Shown one piece after another: positions 44,815-53,553 of a DNA stretch of 64,000 nt. The notes below the pieces were generated by a model. It saw only the letters and a list, made by a program, of their open reading frames with translations. It was not told the DNA's origin and did no database searches. Made by a program: the position numbers and the translations under genes. Numbering within the stretch: the first letter of the stretch is position 1; each line of letters starts with the position of its first letter. The DNA is taken from NCBI GenBank assembly GCA_017306415.1, contig JAFKIL010000004.1, positions 228,437 to 292,436 of the forward strand. Reading direction: 5' to 3'. Origin of the DNA: Microbacterium sp. GTDB taxonomy: Bacteria > Actinomycetota > Actinomycetes > Actinomycetales > Microbacteriaceae.

Positions 44815-46041
44815 ATGAATTCCACAACCGCATCCACCACGACGAGCCGCACGTCGTCGGCGGGGACCTGGCAGGGGATCCTGCTCCTCGCCGGCAGCTG
44901 CCTTCCCGTCCTCGGCGCCGTCCTCATCACGCCCGTCCTGCCCCAGCTGTCGAAGCAGTTCGCGGGCGTCGCCGGCTCCGACATCCTCGTCCCGATGATC
45001 GTGGCGATCCCGGCGCTCCTGATCGCGATCTTCGCGCCGTTCGCCGGCCAGATCGTCGACCGGCTCGGGCGCAAGCGGCTCCTGATCATCGCGATGTTCG
45101 CCTATGCGGTGGTCGGCACGGCGCCCGCCTATCTGAACGGCCTCACCGAGATCCTGATCAGCCGCGTCCTCGTCGGCGTGTGCGAGGCGGCGATCATGAC
45201 GGTCTGCACGACGCTGATCGTCGACTACTTCCAGGGCCAGCGCCGCAATCGGTACCTGGCGGCGCAGACCATCACGACCACGCTGGCCGCGACGGTGTTC
45301 ATCGCCCTGGGCGGCGCGCTGGGCGTCGGCGGATGGCACACGCCGTTCTGGGTGTACGCGATCAGCATCGTGATCGCGATCCCGATGATCATCTCGCTGT
45401 GGGAGCCGAAGGCCGCCTCCGGGGCGCCCGCGGCGGCCGTCGCCGAGAAGAACCCCATCCCGTGGCGCCGCATCCTCGTGCCGCTGCTCGTGACGGTCTT
45501 CGGCGGTTTCAGCTTCTACGTCATGATCATCGAGGTCAGCTACCTTCTCGTGTCGCGGGGCATCGACGCCTCGAACACCGCGGTCATCGGCGCCGTCTCG
45601 GCCGTGGCGTCCCTCGCCACCGCGATCGGCGGACTGACCTTCGCCCGCGTGGCGAAGCGCGGGGTGCGGCTCCTCCTGCCGCTGGCGTTCGCGCTGCAGG
45701 CGGTGGGGATGATCCTGCTGTGGGTGGTGCCCGGCGTCCCCGGGATCGCGATCGGCGCGGTCGTCGCGTCCTTCGGATCCGGCCTGCTGCTGCCGTCGCT
45801 GTTGATGTGGGTGGTCGCCACGACGGAGTTCGCCGAGCGCGGCCGCGTCACGGGCTGGTGGACGGCGGCGTTCTTCCTCGGCGAGTTCCTCACGCCCATC
45901 CTGATGGGCATCCTCGGCGGCGTGACGGGGGTGCTGTCCGTCGGCGTCGGCGTCGTCGGGATCGCCGCCGCGGTGGTCGCGGTGCTCGTCGCCCTGGCGC
46001 TGCGGCGCGACGCCGCGAAGGCGCCCGTCGCCGTGGCGTGA
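44815..46041 (+). CDS. MFS transporter of the aromatic catabolic cluster
   Basis: The 408-residue protein has twelve predicted membrane helices and the first-loop motif FAGQIVDRLGRKRLLI. A short basic loop (FARVAKRGVRLLLP) occupies the corresponding place in the second half. It precedes the convergent LysR gene. Its position beside the ring-cleavage genes suggests uptake of the aromatic substrate or efflux of a product. The ATG at 44815 follows GAGGAG. A small dyad (44730-44751, arms CATCCCGC and GCGGGATG) lies upstream and may be an operator. Confidence 0.88.
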   Translation: MNSTTASTTTSRTSSAGTWQGILLLAGSCLPVLGAVLITPVLPQLSKQFAGVAGSDILVPMIVAIPALLIAIFAPFAGQIVDRLGRKRLLIIAMFAYAVVGTAPAYLNGLTEILISRVLVGVCEAAIMTVCTTLIVDYFQGQRRNRYLAAQTITTTLAATVFIALGGALGVGGWHTPFWVYAISIVIAIPMIISLWEPKAASGAPAAAVAEKNPIPWRRILVPLLVTVFGGFSFYVMIIEVSYLLVSRGIDASNTAVIGAVSAVASLATAIGGLTFARVAKRGVRLLLPLAFALQAVGMILLWVVPGVPGIAIGAVVASFGSGLLLPSLLMWVVATTEFAERGRVTGWWTAAFFLGEFLTPILMGILGGVTGVLSVGVGVVGIAAAVVAVLVALALRRDAAKAPVAVA

Positions 46042-46049
46042 CGCACGAC

Positions 46050-47006
46050 TCAGCCGGCCGCGTCTCCCGGGGTTCCGGGGGACGCTGCGGCGTGCACCAT
46101 GCGGCCCGCCTCGGCGAACAGGTCGCGCATCCACGCGTGCTCCGGGTCGGCGGTGTGGGCGGGATGCCACCACAGGGCGTTCACGAGCGGGGTCGACTCG
46201 AACGGGAGGCGGACCGCGCGCACGCCGCCCGCGCGCACCATGCGCGGGACGAGGGATGCCTGGATCAGGCCGATCCGGTCGGTCTCGGCGACGAAGTGGG
46301 GGACGGGCAGGAAGCTCTCCAGCACCACCTCGGCGTGCGTGTCGATGCCGAGCTGCTGCACCTCGCGCGCCGCCGAGGTGAACGACGACCGCGACTGGTA
46401 CGTCAGCACCCACGGGTGGGCGGCCATCTCCTCCATCGTCAGCACCTCGCCGACGGCGGATTCCTCGGCGACGAGGGCCATCCAGTCGTCGTTCCAGAGG
46501 TCCTGGTGCGGCAGATCGCTGAGGGGGCCGTGCGGGATGATCATGCCGTCCGCCGAGCGCAGCTTGGTGACGGCGTCCTCCACGATCGACGGGGTGTGCA
46601 GGAGGAAGCGGAGGCGGACGCCGGGCGCGCGCTCCTCGGCGAGGCGCGACGCGATCGCGCCCACCGTGACGAATCCGTAGTCGGAGCCGTAGATCGAGAA
46701 CTCGCGTTCGGACTGGGCGGGGACCCACGCCGTCTGGCTCTCGAAGACGCGCCGCGCGGACTCGAGGGCCGTGCTGGTGTGGACCGCCAGGCGGGTGGCG
46801 AGAGCCGTGAGCTCGTAGCTGTTGCCGCGTCGCACGAGCAGCGGATCGTCGAAGTGCCGGCGCAGGCGCGCGAGCGACGCGCTCAGGGCGGGCTGGCTCA
46901 GGTGGAGCTGTTCGGCAGCCCGCGTCACGCTCCGCTCGGTCAGCAGTGCATCCAGCGACACGAGCAGGTTCAGATCCAGACGGGACAGGAGAGGTCGGTC
47001 GGTCAC
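46050..47006 (-). CDS. LysR-family regulator of the aromatic cluster
   Basis: The 318-residue protein has a LysR winged helix (LDLNLLVSLDALLTERSVTRAAEQLHLSQPALSASLARLRRHFDDPLLVRRGNSYELT) and a periplasmic-binding-like effector domain. It is most like NodD/LinR-type regulators. It is divergent from the dioxygenase operon with the dyad ATATCCA-N12-TGGATAT between them. It probably activates the operon on binding a pathway intermediate. The GTG at 47006 is preferred because it starts the conserved helix; an upstream ATG at 47075 would lie in the operator. Confidence 0.9.
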   Translation of the reverse strand: MTDRPLLSRLDLNLLVSLDALLTERSVTRAAEQLHLSQPALSASLARLRRHFDDPLLVRRGNSYELTALATRLAVHTSTALESARRVFESQTAWVPAQSEREFSIYGSDYGFVTVGAIASRLAEERAPGVRLRFLLHTPSIVEDAVTKLRSADGMIIPHGPLSDLPHQDLWNDDWMALVAEESAVGEVLTMEEMAAHPWVLTYQSRSSFTSAAREVQQLGIDTHAEVVLESFLPVPHFVAETDRIGLIQASLVPRMVRAGGVRAVRLPFESTPLVNALWWHPAHTADPEHAWMRDLFAEAGRMVHAAASPGTPGDAAG

Positions 47007-47067
47007 GACGGCGCCCTTTCGACGGTGGCAGAGCGGAGGCATCCCATAAACAAGATCTATTTCGAGT

Positions 47068-47093
47068 ATATCCATGATCCGCTTCCTGGATAT
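47068..47093. promoter_or_regulatory. LysR binding site in the divergent promoter
   Basis: Arms ATATCCA (47068-47074) and TGGATAT (47087-47093) form a perfect inverted repeat with a 12-bp spacer, between the LysR gene and the dioxygenase operon. The interrupted T-N11-A type dyad is usual for LysR regulators. Confidence 0.75.
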
Positions 47094-47149
47094 CGATGGA
47101 CCACCGAGGCTGGACAGCGAGCCCTTCGCGGGCGGACCCGAAAGGATCG

Positions 47150-48163
47150 ATGATGATCACGCTTCTCTCCCACCTCTCCTTCGTGGCGATCACGTCGCCG
47201 GATGTCGAGGCGTCGGTGGAGTTCTACAAGACCGAGGTGGGCCTCACCGAGGTCGCGCGCGACGGCGGCCGCGTCTACCTGCGCTGCTGGGGCGACTACT
47301 ACCGCTACAGCGTCGTCGTGGTGCCGGGCGACGAGCCGTCGCTCGAGACGATGGCGTGGCGCACTTCCAGCGCCGAGGCGCTCGAGGAGGCCGTCCAGCG
47401 GATCGAGGCGGCCGGAGTGCAGGGCGAGTGGTTCGACGGCTTCGCCATCGGGCGCGCCTACCGCTTCGTCGGCCCATGGGGGCACCCGATGACGCTGCAC
47501 TGGGACGTCGAGCGGCACGGCGCCGAGCCGCACGTGGCCTCGATCTACCCCGACCGCCCCGAGAAGCGCTCGAAGATCGCCGGGGCACCCCGCCAGCTCG
47601 ACCACGTCACGATCGCCACGAGCGATGTCGACGGGTTCGCGCAGTGGTATCGCGATGTGCTCGGGTTCCGGATCATGGCCCGCACGGTGCTCGACGAGGC
47701 GCCGATCTCGGTGTTCTCGGTGCTCACCACGAACGAGAAGTCCCACGACCTCGGCGTCGTGCTGGACGGCTCCACCCGCGCCGGGCGCGTCAACCACTAC
47801 GCGTTCTGGGTGGACACCCGCGAAGAGCTCCTGATCGCGGCCGACACGCTGATGGAGAGGGGCGTGCCGATCGAGTACGGCCCCTCCATCCACGGCATCG
47901 GCGAGCAGACGTTCCTGTACTACCGCGAGCCGTCGAGCCTGCGGATCGAGCTGAACACCGGCGGGTACCGCAACTACGTCCCCGACTGGGAGCCGAACAC
48001 CTGGAAGCCGTCGCTCGGGTCGAGCAACTTCTACCGGAACGGCGCCATGCCGATGTCGATGACGGAGTCGTTCCCCGCCGCGGACGGCCCCAGCGCGACG
48101 GAGGAGGGTGTGCCGGACGAGATCAAGGAGGCGCTCCTGAACCCGTACACGAGGCACGGCTGA
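47150..48163 (+). CDS. Extradiol ring-cleavage dioxygenase (catechol 2,3-dioxygenase type)
   Basis: The 337-residue protein has two vicinal-oxygen-chelate domains. The expected Fe(II) ligands are visible as H152 (LDHVTIATSD), H216 (NHYAFWVD) and E267 (LRIELNTG). The substrate site residues SIHGIGEQTFLYYREP precede the last ligand. This is the type I extradiol family that opens catecholic rings next to the two hydroxyls. It starts the catabolic operon downstream of the LysR site. Two tandem ATG codons (47150, 47153) follow AAAGGATCG. Confidence 0.92.
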   Translation: MMITLLSHLSFVAITSPDVEASVEFYKTEVGLTEVARDGGRVYLRCWGDYYRYSVVVVPGDEPSLETMAWRTSSAEALEEAVQRIEAAGVQGEWFDGFAIGRAYRFVGPWGHPMTLHWDVERHGAEPHVASIYPDRPEKRSKIAGAPRQLDHVTIATSDVDGFAQWYRDVLGFRIMARTVLDEAPISVFSVLTTNEKSHDLGVVLDGSTRAGRVNHYAFWVDTREELLIAADTLMERGVPIEYGPSIHGIGEQTFLYYREPSSLRIELNTGGYRNYVPDWEPNTWKPSLGSSNFYRNGAMPMSMTESFPAADGPSATEEGVPDEIKEALLNPYTRHG

Positions 48164-48201
48164 GTCCTATCCACCCGCACGACATGGCTCGAGGAGGACC
48201 C

Positions 48202-49173
48202 ATGACGACGACATCCGGACCGGGCGCGCCGTTCGCCCTGGCGCGGTTCCGCACCGAGGCAGGGGTGGTTCCGGCGCTCGTGGTCGGCGACCGCATCCGG
48301 GCGCTCGATGCCGCGGCGCTCGGCGCCCCCGACCTGAACGCGTTCCTCGCCGCCGCCGACTGGGACCGGCTGGCGCGCCTGGCCGCCGAGGACGAGAGGT
48401 GGATGCCGCTCGCCGACGTCGAGCTGGCCGCGCCGGTGGAGCCGCGCCAGGTGCTGCAGGCGGGGGCGAACTACCGTGCCCACGTCGTCCAGCTCATCGC
48501 GGCCGGACTCGTCCGCGGCGACGCCGCGCTCGAGCCCGATGCGGCGCGCGCCCGGGCGGAGAACATCATGGACGTGCGTGCCGCGAGCGGGCGTCCGTTC
48601 GTGTTCATCGGACTGCCGCAGTGCGTCGTCGGTCCGGACGAGCCGCTCGTCCTCCCGTCGTACAGCGACACGCACGACTGGGAGCTGGAGCTCGCCGCCG
48701 TGATCGGGCGCGAGGCGTTCCGCGTCGATCGCGCGCACGCCCTCGAGCACGTCGCGGGGTTCACGATCTCCAACGACATCACGACGCGCGACCTCGTCTT
48801 CCCGTCGGATGTCGGCGACATCGGGGCGGACTGGTTCCGCGCGAAGAACGCGCCCGGCTTCCTCCCGACCGGACCGTTCCTCGTGCCCGCGCCGTTCGTC
48901 GACCCGGCGGACCTGCCGATCCGGCTCGCGCTGAACGGCGACGTCATGCAGGACGCGACGACCGCCGACCTCATGTTCGACGTGGCCGCGATCGTATCGA
49001 CCGCCTCGCAGACGGTGCCGCTCCTTCCCGGAGACCTCGTGCTGACGGGCAGTCCCGCGGGCAACGGGCAGCACTGGGGCCGGTTCCTGCGGGACGGGGA
49101 TGTCATGACCGGGACGATCGCCGGGCTCGGGACGCAGGTCGTCCGGTGCGTGGCGGAGGAGGTTCACCCATGA
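48202..49173 (+). CDS. Fumarylacetoacetate hydrolase family enzyme (first copy)
   Basis: The 323-residue protein has an FAH-type fold: VLQAGANYRAHVVQLIA, FIGLPQCVVGPDEPLVLPSYSDTHDWELELAAVIG (DWELE metal acidic cluster), FTISNDITTRDLVF, and GDLVLTGSPAGNGQHWGRFLRDGD. FAH-family hydrolases act late in ring-cleavage pathways on 2-oxo-acids such as acylpyruvates, as hydrolase, decarboxylase or isomerase. It follows the dioxygenase by 38 bp and overlaps the monooxygenase by 4 bp. Confidence 0.9.
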   Translation: MTTTSGPGAPFALARFRTEAGVVPALVVGDRIRALDAAALGAPDLNAFLAAADWDRLARLAAEDERWMPLADVELAAPVEPRQVLQAGANYRAHVVQLIAAGLVRGDAALEPDAARARAENIMDVRAASGRPFVFIGLPQCVVGPDEPLVLPSYSDTHDWELELAAVIGREAFRVDRAHALEHVAGFTISNDITTRDLVFPSDVGDIGADWFRAKNAPGFLPTGPFLVPAPFVDPADLPIRLALNGDVMQDATTADLMFDVAAIVSTASQTVPLLPGDLVLTGSPAGNGQHWGRFLRDGDVMTGTIAGLGTQVVRCVAEEVHP

Positions 49174-50303
49174 ACGCCGTACGATCCGTCGCCATCGCCG
49201 GCGCGGGAGTGGCCGGGCTCGCCACAGGCATCCAGCTCGCCAGGGCGGGCGTCCGCGTGGACCTGTTCGAGTCCACGCCGGAGCTGCGCACCTCGGGATC
49301 GGGCATCTCCCTGCAGGGCAACGCCCTGCGCGTCTTCGACGCCCTCGGCGCGTGGGACGACATCCGCGCCGCCGGGTTCGCGTTCGAGGGCCTCAACCTG
49401 CGGGCGCCCGGGCCGGCCGCCCCCGTGGTCGCGGCGCTCCCGGACGTCAAGACCGGCGGGCCGGACTACCCGGCGGCGATGGGGATGCCGCGCGCCGACC
49501 TCGCGCGCATCCTCTTCGAGCGCGCGCGGCGCGCCGGGGTGAACGTGACGTTCGGCGCGGCGGTCACCGGCCTGCGGCAGACGGATGCCGCGGTCGAGGT
49601 GGAGGTCGACGGCCGCGTCGCCGGCACCTACGACCTGCTGGTCGGCGCCGACGGCATCCACTCCACGGTGCGCGACCTGATCGGCATCACCACCGGCCCG
49701 CAGCCGAACGGCATGGGGATCTGGCGCACCTTCGTCTCGCGGCCCCCCGAGGTGGAGCGCACCGAGCTGTACTACGGCGGTCCCGTCTACATCGCGGGGT
49801 ACACGCCCACAGGACCGGACTCGATGTACGCCTTCCTCGTCGAGAAGGCGCAAGATCGATCCCAGGTCACCGACGAGGAGGCGACGCGGATCATGCTCGA
49901 GGAGTCGCGCGCCTATGGCGGCCCGTGGGAGACGGTCCGCGCCGACCTCGCCCGTGGCGCACGCGCCCACTACACGTGGTTCACGCAGCACGTCGTCGAG
50001 GCGCCGTGGAACCGCGGGCGCGCGGTGATCATCGGCGACGCCGCCCACTCGTGCCCGCCCACGATCGCGCAGGGCGCGGCGCAGGGCCTCGAGGACGCGC
50101 TCGTCCTGACGGAGCTGCTCACCACGCGCGCCGCGGTGGACGAGGCGCTGTGGGAGGAGTTCCACGCGCGCCGCATCCCCCGCGCGCGCGCCGTGGTCGA
50201 GGCATCCGCGCAGCTGGCGCAGTGGCAGATCGACGGGGTGGCGGACGCGGATGCGGGCGGGCTCATCTTCGGCATCGCGCAGCGGATGGCCGAGCCCGCA
50301 TGA
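49170..50303 (+). CDS. FAD-dependent monooxygenase (class A hydroxylase)
   Basis: The 377-residue protein has the FAD motifs of single-component hydroxylases: AIAGAGVAGLATGIQLARAGVRVDLFE at the N-terminus, LLVGADGIHSTVR (DG motif) in the middle, and GRAVIIGDAAHSCPPTIAQGAAQGLEDALVL (GD motif) near residue 290. It would hydroxylate an aromatic acid to give the catecholic substrate for the dioxygenase. It overlaps both neighbours by 4 bp. The exact ring substrate is unknown. Confidence 0.92.
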   Translation: MNAVRSVAIAGAGVAGLATGIQLARAGVRVDLFESTPELRTSGSGISLQGNALRVFDALGAWDDIRAAGFAFEGLNLRAPGPAAPVVAALPDVKTGGPDYPAAMGMPRADLARILFERARRAGVNVTFGAAVTGLRQTDAAVEVEVDGRVAGTYDLLVGADGIHSTVRDLIGITTGPQPNGMGIWRTFVSRPPEVERTELYYGGPVYIAGYTPTGPDSMYAFLVEKAQDRSQVTDEEATRIMLEESRAYGGPWETVRADLARGARAHYTWFTQHVVEAPWNRGRAVIIGDAAHSCPPTIAQGAAQGLEDALVLTELLTTRAAVDEALWEEFHARRIPRARAVVEASAQLAQWQIDGVADADAGGLIFGIAQRMAEPA

Positions 50304-51328
50304 GCGCCGTCACCGACGTGCACGCGCACGTGCTGCTGCCGACGCTGCACGCTGAGATCGAGCGGCGCGTGCCGGAGCTCGTCGCCGAGGCCGCCGCCCT
50401 CGAGCTCGTGCGCAACGGCGCGGCGAGCCAGGCCGTGTCGGGGCCGATGGTGGGGGCGCGCATCCCGCGGCTCACCGACGTCGCGGTGCGGCTGGCGCAG
50501 ATGGATGCGCAGGGCGTCGACCGCCAGTGGGTGAGCGCGTCGCCGAACCACTTCTACCCGTGGGCGCCCGAAGGTCTCGCGGTGTGGGCGGCGATGGAGG
50601 CGAACCGGCTCGTGGCGGAGCACGTGGCCGCGGCTCCGGACCGGATGGTGGGTCTCGGGCTGGTGCCGCTGCAGCATCCGTCGCGCATGGTGGAGTGCCT
50701 CGACGACGCCGTGCTCGGGCGCGGGCTCGCCGGTGTCGAGATCTCGTCGTTCGCGGGCGACGTGGAGCTCTCCGACCCGCGTCTGGAGGACTTCTGGGCG
50801 CGCGCGGCGGCGCTGCGGTGCGTGGTCTTCCTGCACCCGTTCGGGTGCTCCCTCGACGAGCGGCTGGACCGCTTCTACCTCGCCAACACGGTCGGCCAGC
50901 CGGTGGAGAACGCCGTGGCGATCTCGCACCTCATCTTCGCGGGCGTGCTCGACCGGCATCCGGACCTGCGCATCGTGGCGGCGCATGGCGGCGGGTATCT
51001 GCCGACGGTGATCGGGCGGTCCGACCACGCGTGGCGGGTGCGGCCGGATGCGCACGGATGCCGCGACCTCCCGTCGTCGTACCTGCGGCGCATGTGGTTC
51101 GACACCGTCGTGCACGACCCGCTCGCGCTGCAGCGGCTGGTGGAGTCGGTCGGCGCGTCGCAGGTCGTGCTCGGCAGCGACTACCCCTTCGACATGGGCT
51201 CGGAGGACCCGGTGGGCGAGGTGCGCGCGGCCGGGCTCCCAGACGAGGTCGTCGACCGCATCCTCGGCGGCAACGCCGCGGCGCTCCTCGCCGCCACCGA
51301 GCCGGCCAGAGGAGGCGCCCGTGGATGA
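50300..51328 (+). CDS. Amidohydrolase-fold decarboxylase (ACMSD-like)
   Basis: The 342-residue protein has the metal-dependent TIM barrel of the amidohydrolase-2 group: VTDVHAHVLLPTL at the N-terminus (HxH), VVFLHPFGCSLDERLDRFYLANTVGQPVENAVAISHLIFAGVLDRHPDLRIVAAHGGGYLPTVIGRSDHAWRVR, and VVLGSDYPFDMG with the catalytic aspartate. It is most like 2-amino-3-carboxymuconate-semialdehyde decarboxylase and hydroxybenzoate decarboxylases. It may decarboxylate the ring-cleavage product or the starting acid. It overlaps the next gene by 8 bp. Confidence 0.9.
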   Translation: MSAVTDVHAHVLLPTLHAEIERRVPELVAEAAALELVRNGAASQAVSGPMVGARIPRLTDVAVRLAQMDAQGVDRQWVSASPNHFYPWAPEGLAVWAAMEANRLVAEHVAAAPDRMVGLGLVPLQHPSRMVECLDDAVLGRGLAGVEISSFAGDVELSDPRLEDFWARAAALRCVVFLHPFGCSLDERLDRFYLANTVGQPVENAVAISHLIFAGVLDRHPDLRIVAAHGGGYLPTVIGRSDHAWRVRPDAHGCRDLPSSYLRRMWFDTVVHDPLALQRLVESVGASQVVLGSDYPFDMGSEDPVGEVRAAGLPDEVVDRILGGNAAALLAATEPARGGARG

Positions 51329-52214
51329 CCCGCGGCTCGTCCCCGTCGCCGACGGCGTCTGGGCGTACATCCAGCCCGACGGCGGGTGGATGATCAACAA
51401 CATGGGCGTGATCGCCGGGTCCAAGGGCGTCACCAGCGTCGACGTGACGTCGACGGAGGCGCGCACGCGCGCGTACCTCGACGCGGTCGACGGCCTCGGT
51501 CGCGGTCCGGTGCGACGGGTCGTCTTCACGCACGCGCACCCCGACCACTGCAACGGCTCGTCGCTCGTGCCCGACGCCGAGGTGATCGCGCAGCGGCGCA
51601 CCGCCGAGGACCTGCGGCAGCCGCATCCGCTCGCGCCGCACATCTTCACGCCGTTCCACCAGGGCGACGTCCGGCCGCGGCAGCCCACGGTCGTGTTCGA
51701 CGACCGGCTCACGCTCACGCCGTCGGGGCGGCCCGTGCACGTGCGGCATCCCGGCGGGCCCGCGCACACGGCGGGGGATGCCTACGTGTGGCTGCCCGAC
51801 GAGCGCGTGCTGTTCACGGGCGACCTGGTGTTCAACGGGGGCACGCCGTTCGCGGTGTCGGGCTCGCTCGGCGGCTGGATCGCGGCGCTGGAGCAGATGG
51901 CCGCGCTGGAGCCGGCGGTCGTGGTGCCCGGACACGGCGATGTCGGCGGGCCCGAGCTGCTGGCGCCGGTCGCCGCCTACCTCCGGTTCGTCCGCGAGTA
52001 CGCCGCCGACGCGCACGCCCGCGGCCTGACGCCGCTCGAGGCGGCGCGCGCCCTCGACCTCGGGCCGTTCGCGGGGCTCCAGGAGCGGGAGCGCATCGTC
52101 GGCAACCTGCACCGCGCGTTCGCCGAGCTCGACGGCACGCAGCCCGACATGGCGGCGGCGTGGCAGGACATGTACGACTACAACGGCGGCCGTCCGCTCG
52201 ACTGCCATGCCTGA
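51321..52214 (+). CDS. Metallo-beta-lactamase-fold hydrolase
   Basis: The 297-residue protein has the metal-binding motif FTHAHPDHCNG (HxHxDH), the third-histidine strand HPGGPAHTAGDAYVWLPDERVLFTGDLVFNGG, and VVVPGHGDVGG with the last histidine. The fold hydrolyses esters, lactones or thioesters. In the cluster it could open a lactone or ester made during ring cleavage. The GTG at 51321 follows AGAGGAGGCGCC and lies 8 bp inside the amidohydrolase gene. Confidence 0.9.
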   Translation: MDDPRLVPVADGVWAYIQPDGGWMINNMGVIAGSKGVTSVDVTSTEARTRAYLDAVDGLGRGPVRRVVFTHAHPDHCNGSSLVPDAEVIAQRRTAEDLRQPHPLAPHIFTPFHQGDVRPRQPTVVFDDRLTLTPSGRPVHVRHPGGPAHTAGDAYVWLPDERVLFTGDLVFNGGTPFAVSGSLGGWIAALEQMAALEPAVVVPGHGDVGGPELLAPVAAYLRFVREYAADAHARGLTPLEAARALDLGPFAGLQERERIVGNLHRAFAELDGTQPDMAAAWQDMYDYNGGRPLDCHA

Positions 52215-52256
52215 CGGCGGCGGAGCGCCGCGGCCGCACGAACGAGGAGGGGAACG

Positions 52257-53225
52257 ATGAAGATCGCACGCTGGACGGATGACGCAGGCGTCGGCGAAGG
52301 GTTCGTCGTCGGTGAGCGCGCGGTGCCCTTCCCGGAGGGGCGGCGCGTGGCTGACGTCCTCGCCGGCGGGCTTCCCGAGGCGCGCGCCCTGTTCGCGCGC
52401 GTGGCGGAGGGTGAGGGTGTGCCGCTGGCGAGCGTGCGGCTGCTCGCGCCGCTGGTGCCGGCATCCGTCCGCGACTTCGTCGCGTTCGAGGAGCACGTCG
52501 AGGGCGTCAGCGCCGGGGTCGAGGGGAAGAGCGACGTGGCGCCGGAGTGGTACGAGGCGCCGACGTTCTACTTCACGAACCCGCACACGATCCGGGCGAC
52601 GGAGGACGTCGTGGCGATCCCCGACACGCGCCGGCTCGACTACGAGCTCGAGCTCGCCGTCGTCATCGGCGGCGTGGCGGGCTCGACCGGAGAGACGCTC
52701 GACCCGGAGGCTGCGGCATCCCACATCTTCGGCTACACCGTGATGAACGACTGGTCGGCGCGCGACCTCCAGGCCCGGGAGATGAAAGTGCGGCTCGGGC
52801 CGTGCAAGGGCAAGGACTTCGGGATGACCCTCGGCCCGTGGATCGTCACGGCCGACGAGCTCGACCCGTTCCTCGACGACGACGGCTTCCTCGCCGTGCG
52901 CGCCGAGGTGTTCGTCAACGGCGAGCGGATCGGTGAGGACCTCGTCTCGAACATGGGGTGGCCGTTCCCGGAACTGGTCGCGTATGCCTCCCGCAACTCG
53001 GTCGTGGTGCCCGGTGACGTGCTCGGCTCGGGCACGGTCGGCAACGGCGGATGCCTCGGCGAGCTGTGGGGCCTCGGGCGCGACATCCCGCCGCTGGAGC
53101 CCGGCGACGAGGTGCGCATGGTGATCGAGGGCGTCGGCGAGATCGTGAACGTCGTGGGGGAGCGGGTCGCGGCCCCGGCTCTGCCCGCCGCCCGGCCGCG
53201 CCCGCGGGTCCGGCAGCGGGCCTGA
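52257..53225 (+). CDS. Fumarylacetoacetate hydrolase family enzyme (second copy)
   Basis: The 322-residue protein is a second FAH-fold enzyme: VRDFVAFEEHVEG, PTFYFTNPHTIRATEDVVAIPDTRRLDYELELAVVIGGVAG, FGYTVMNDWSARDLQAREMKVRLGPCKGKDFGMTLGPWIVT, and SGTVGNGGCLGELWGLGR. The DYELE acidic cluster is conserved. It differs clearly from the first copy and resembles true fumarylacetoacetases or fumarylpyruvate-type hydrolases. The ATG at 52257 follows AACGAGGAGGGGAACG. It ends the operon, and a long palindrome follows. Confidence 0.9.
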   Translation: MKIARWTDDAGVGEGFVVGERAVPFPEGRRVADVLAGGLPEARALFARVAEGEGVPLASVRLLAPLVPASVRDFVAFEEHVEGVSAGVEGKSDVAPEWYEAPTFYFTNPHTIRATEDVVAIPDTRRLDYELELAVVIGGVAGSTGETLDPEAAASHIFGYTVMNDWSARDLQAREMKVRLGPCKGKDFGMTLGPWIVTADELDPFLDDDGFLAVRAEVFVNGERIGEDLVSNMGWPFPELVAYASRNSVVVPGDVLGSGTVGNGGCLGELWGLGRDIPPLEPGDEVRMVIEGVGEIVNVVGERVAAPALPAARPRPRVRQRA

Positions 53226-53248
53226 CGCGGTTCTTCCCGCGGCGGCAC

Positions 53249-53336
53249 CGTACCGTTCTCAGGATCAGGGGCGCCGAACCCGGCCCGCGGGGCCGATTCA
53301 GCCCGGATTCCGGCCGGTGTTCCTGAGAACGGTACG
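53249..53336. repeat. Long intergenic palindrome after the catabolic operon
   Basis: Perfect 16-bp arms CGTACCGTTCTCAGGA (53249-53264) and its complement (53321-53336) enclose 56 bp of GC-rich sequence. It lies just after the last operon gene. The 328-bp gap 53226-53553 contains this and the next palindrome and no gene. Confidence 0.8.
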
Positions 53337-53443
53337 TCGGAGGCCGGGTACCGATGCGGTGGGCCGCTGCCGCACGCCGGCTCCTCTGCGCCGCAGCCTC
53401 GGTCGGCTGCCGCCGGGCCGGCGTGGAGTCGCCGCGCGGCCGT

Positions 53444-53529
53444 GTGCAGAACTCCACGGAAGTGAGGCCGATTCGCCGGGAATCGGCCGAATCGGGCTGC
53501 TTCGGGCTCGTTCTTGTGGAGTTCTGCAC
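53444..53529. repeat. Long intergenic palindrome, second copy of GTGCAGAACTCCAC family
   Basis: The 14-bp arm GTGCAGAACTCCAC at 53444-53457 pairs with 53516-53529. The same arms form the palindrome at 21238-21325, where the inner sequence is different. Here the loop contains a further dyad (gattcgccgggaatcgg near 53470-53486). It may be a bidirectional terminator between the operon and the convergent membrane-protein gene. Confidence 0.8.
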
Positions 53530-53553
53530 GCAGCGGCCGCGCCGCCGAGGCGG

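Noticed and set aside
44719-47193. Long minus-strand frame across the MFS and LysR genes
   Set aside because: It is composed of Arg/Asp/His-rich low-complexity sequence, antisense to the transporter and out of frame with the LysR gene.
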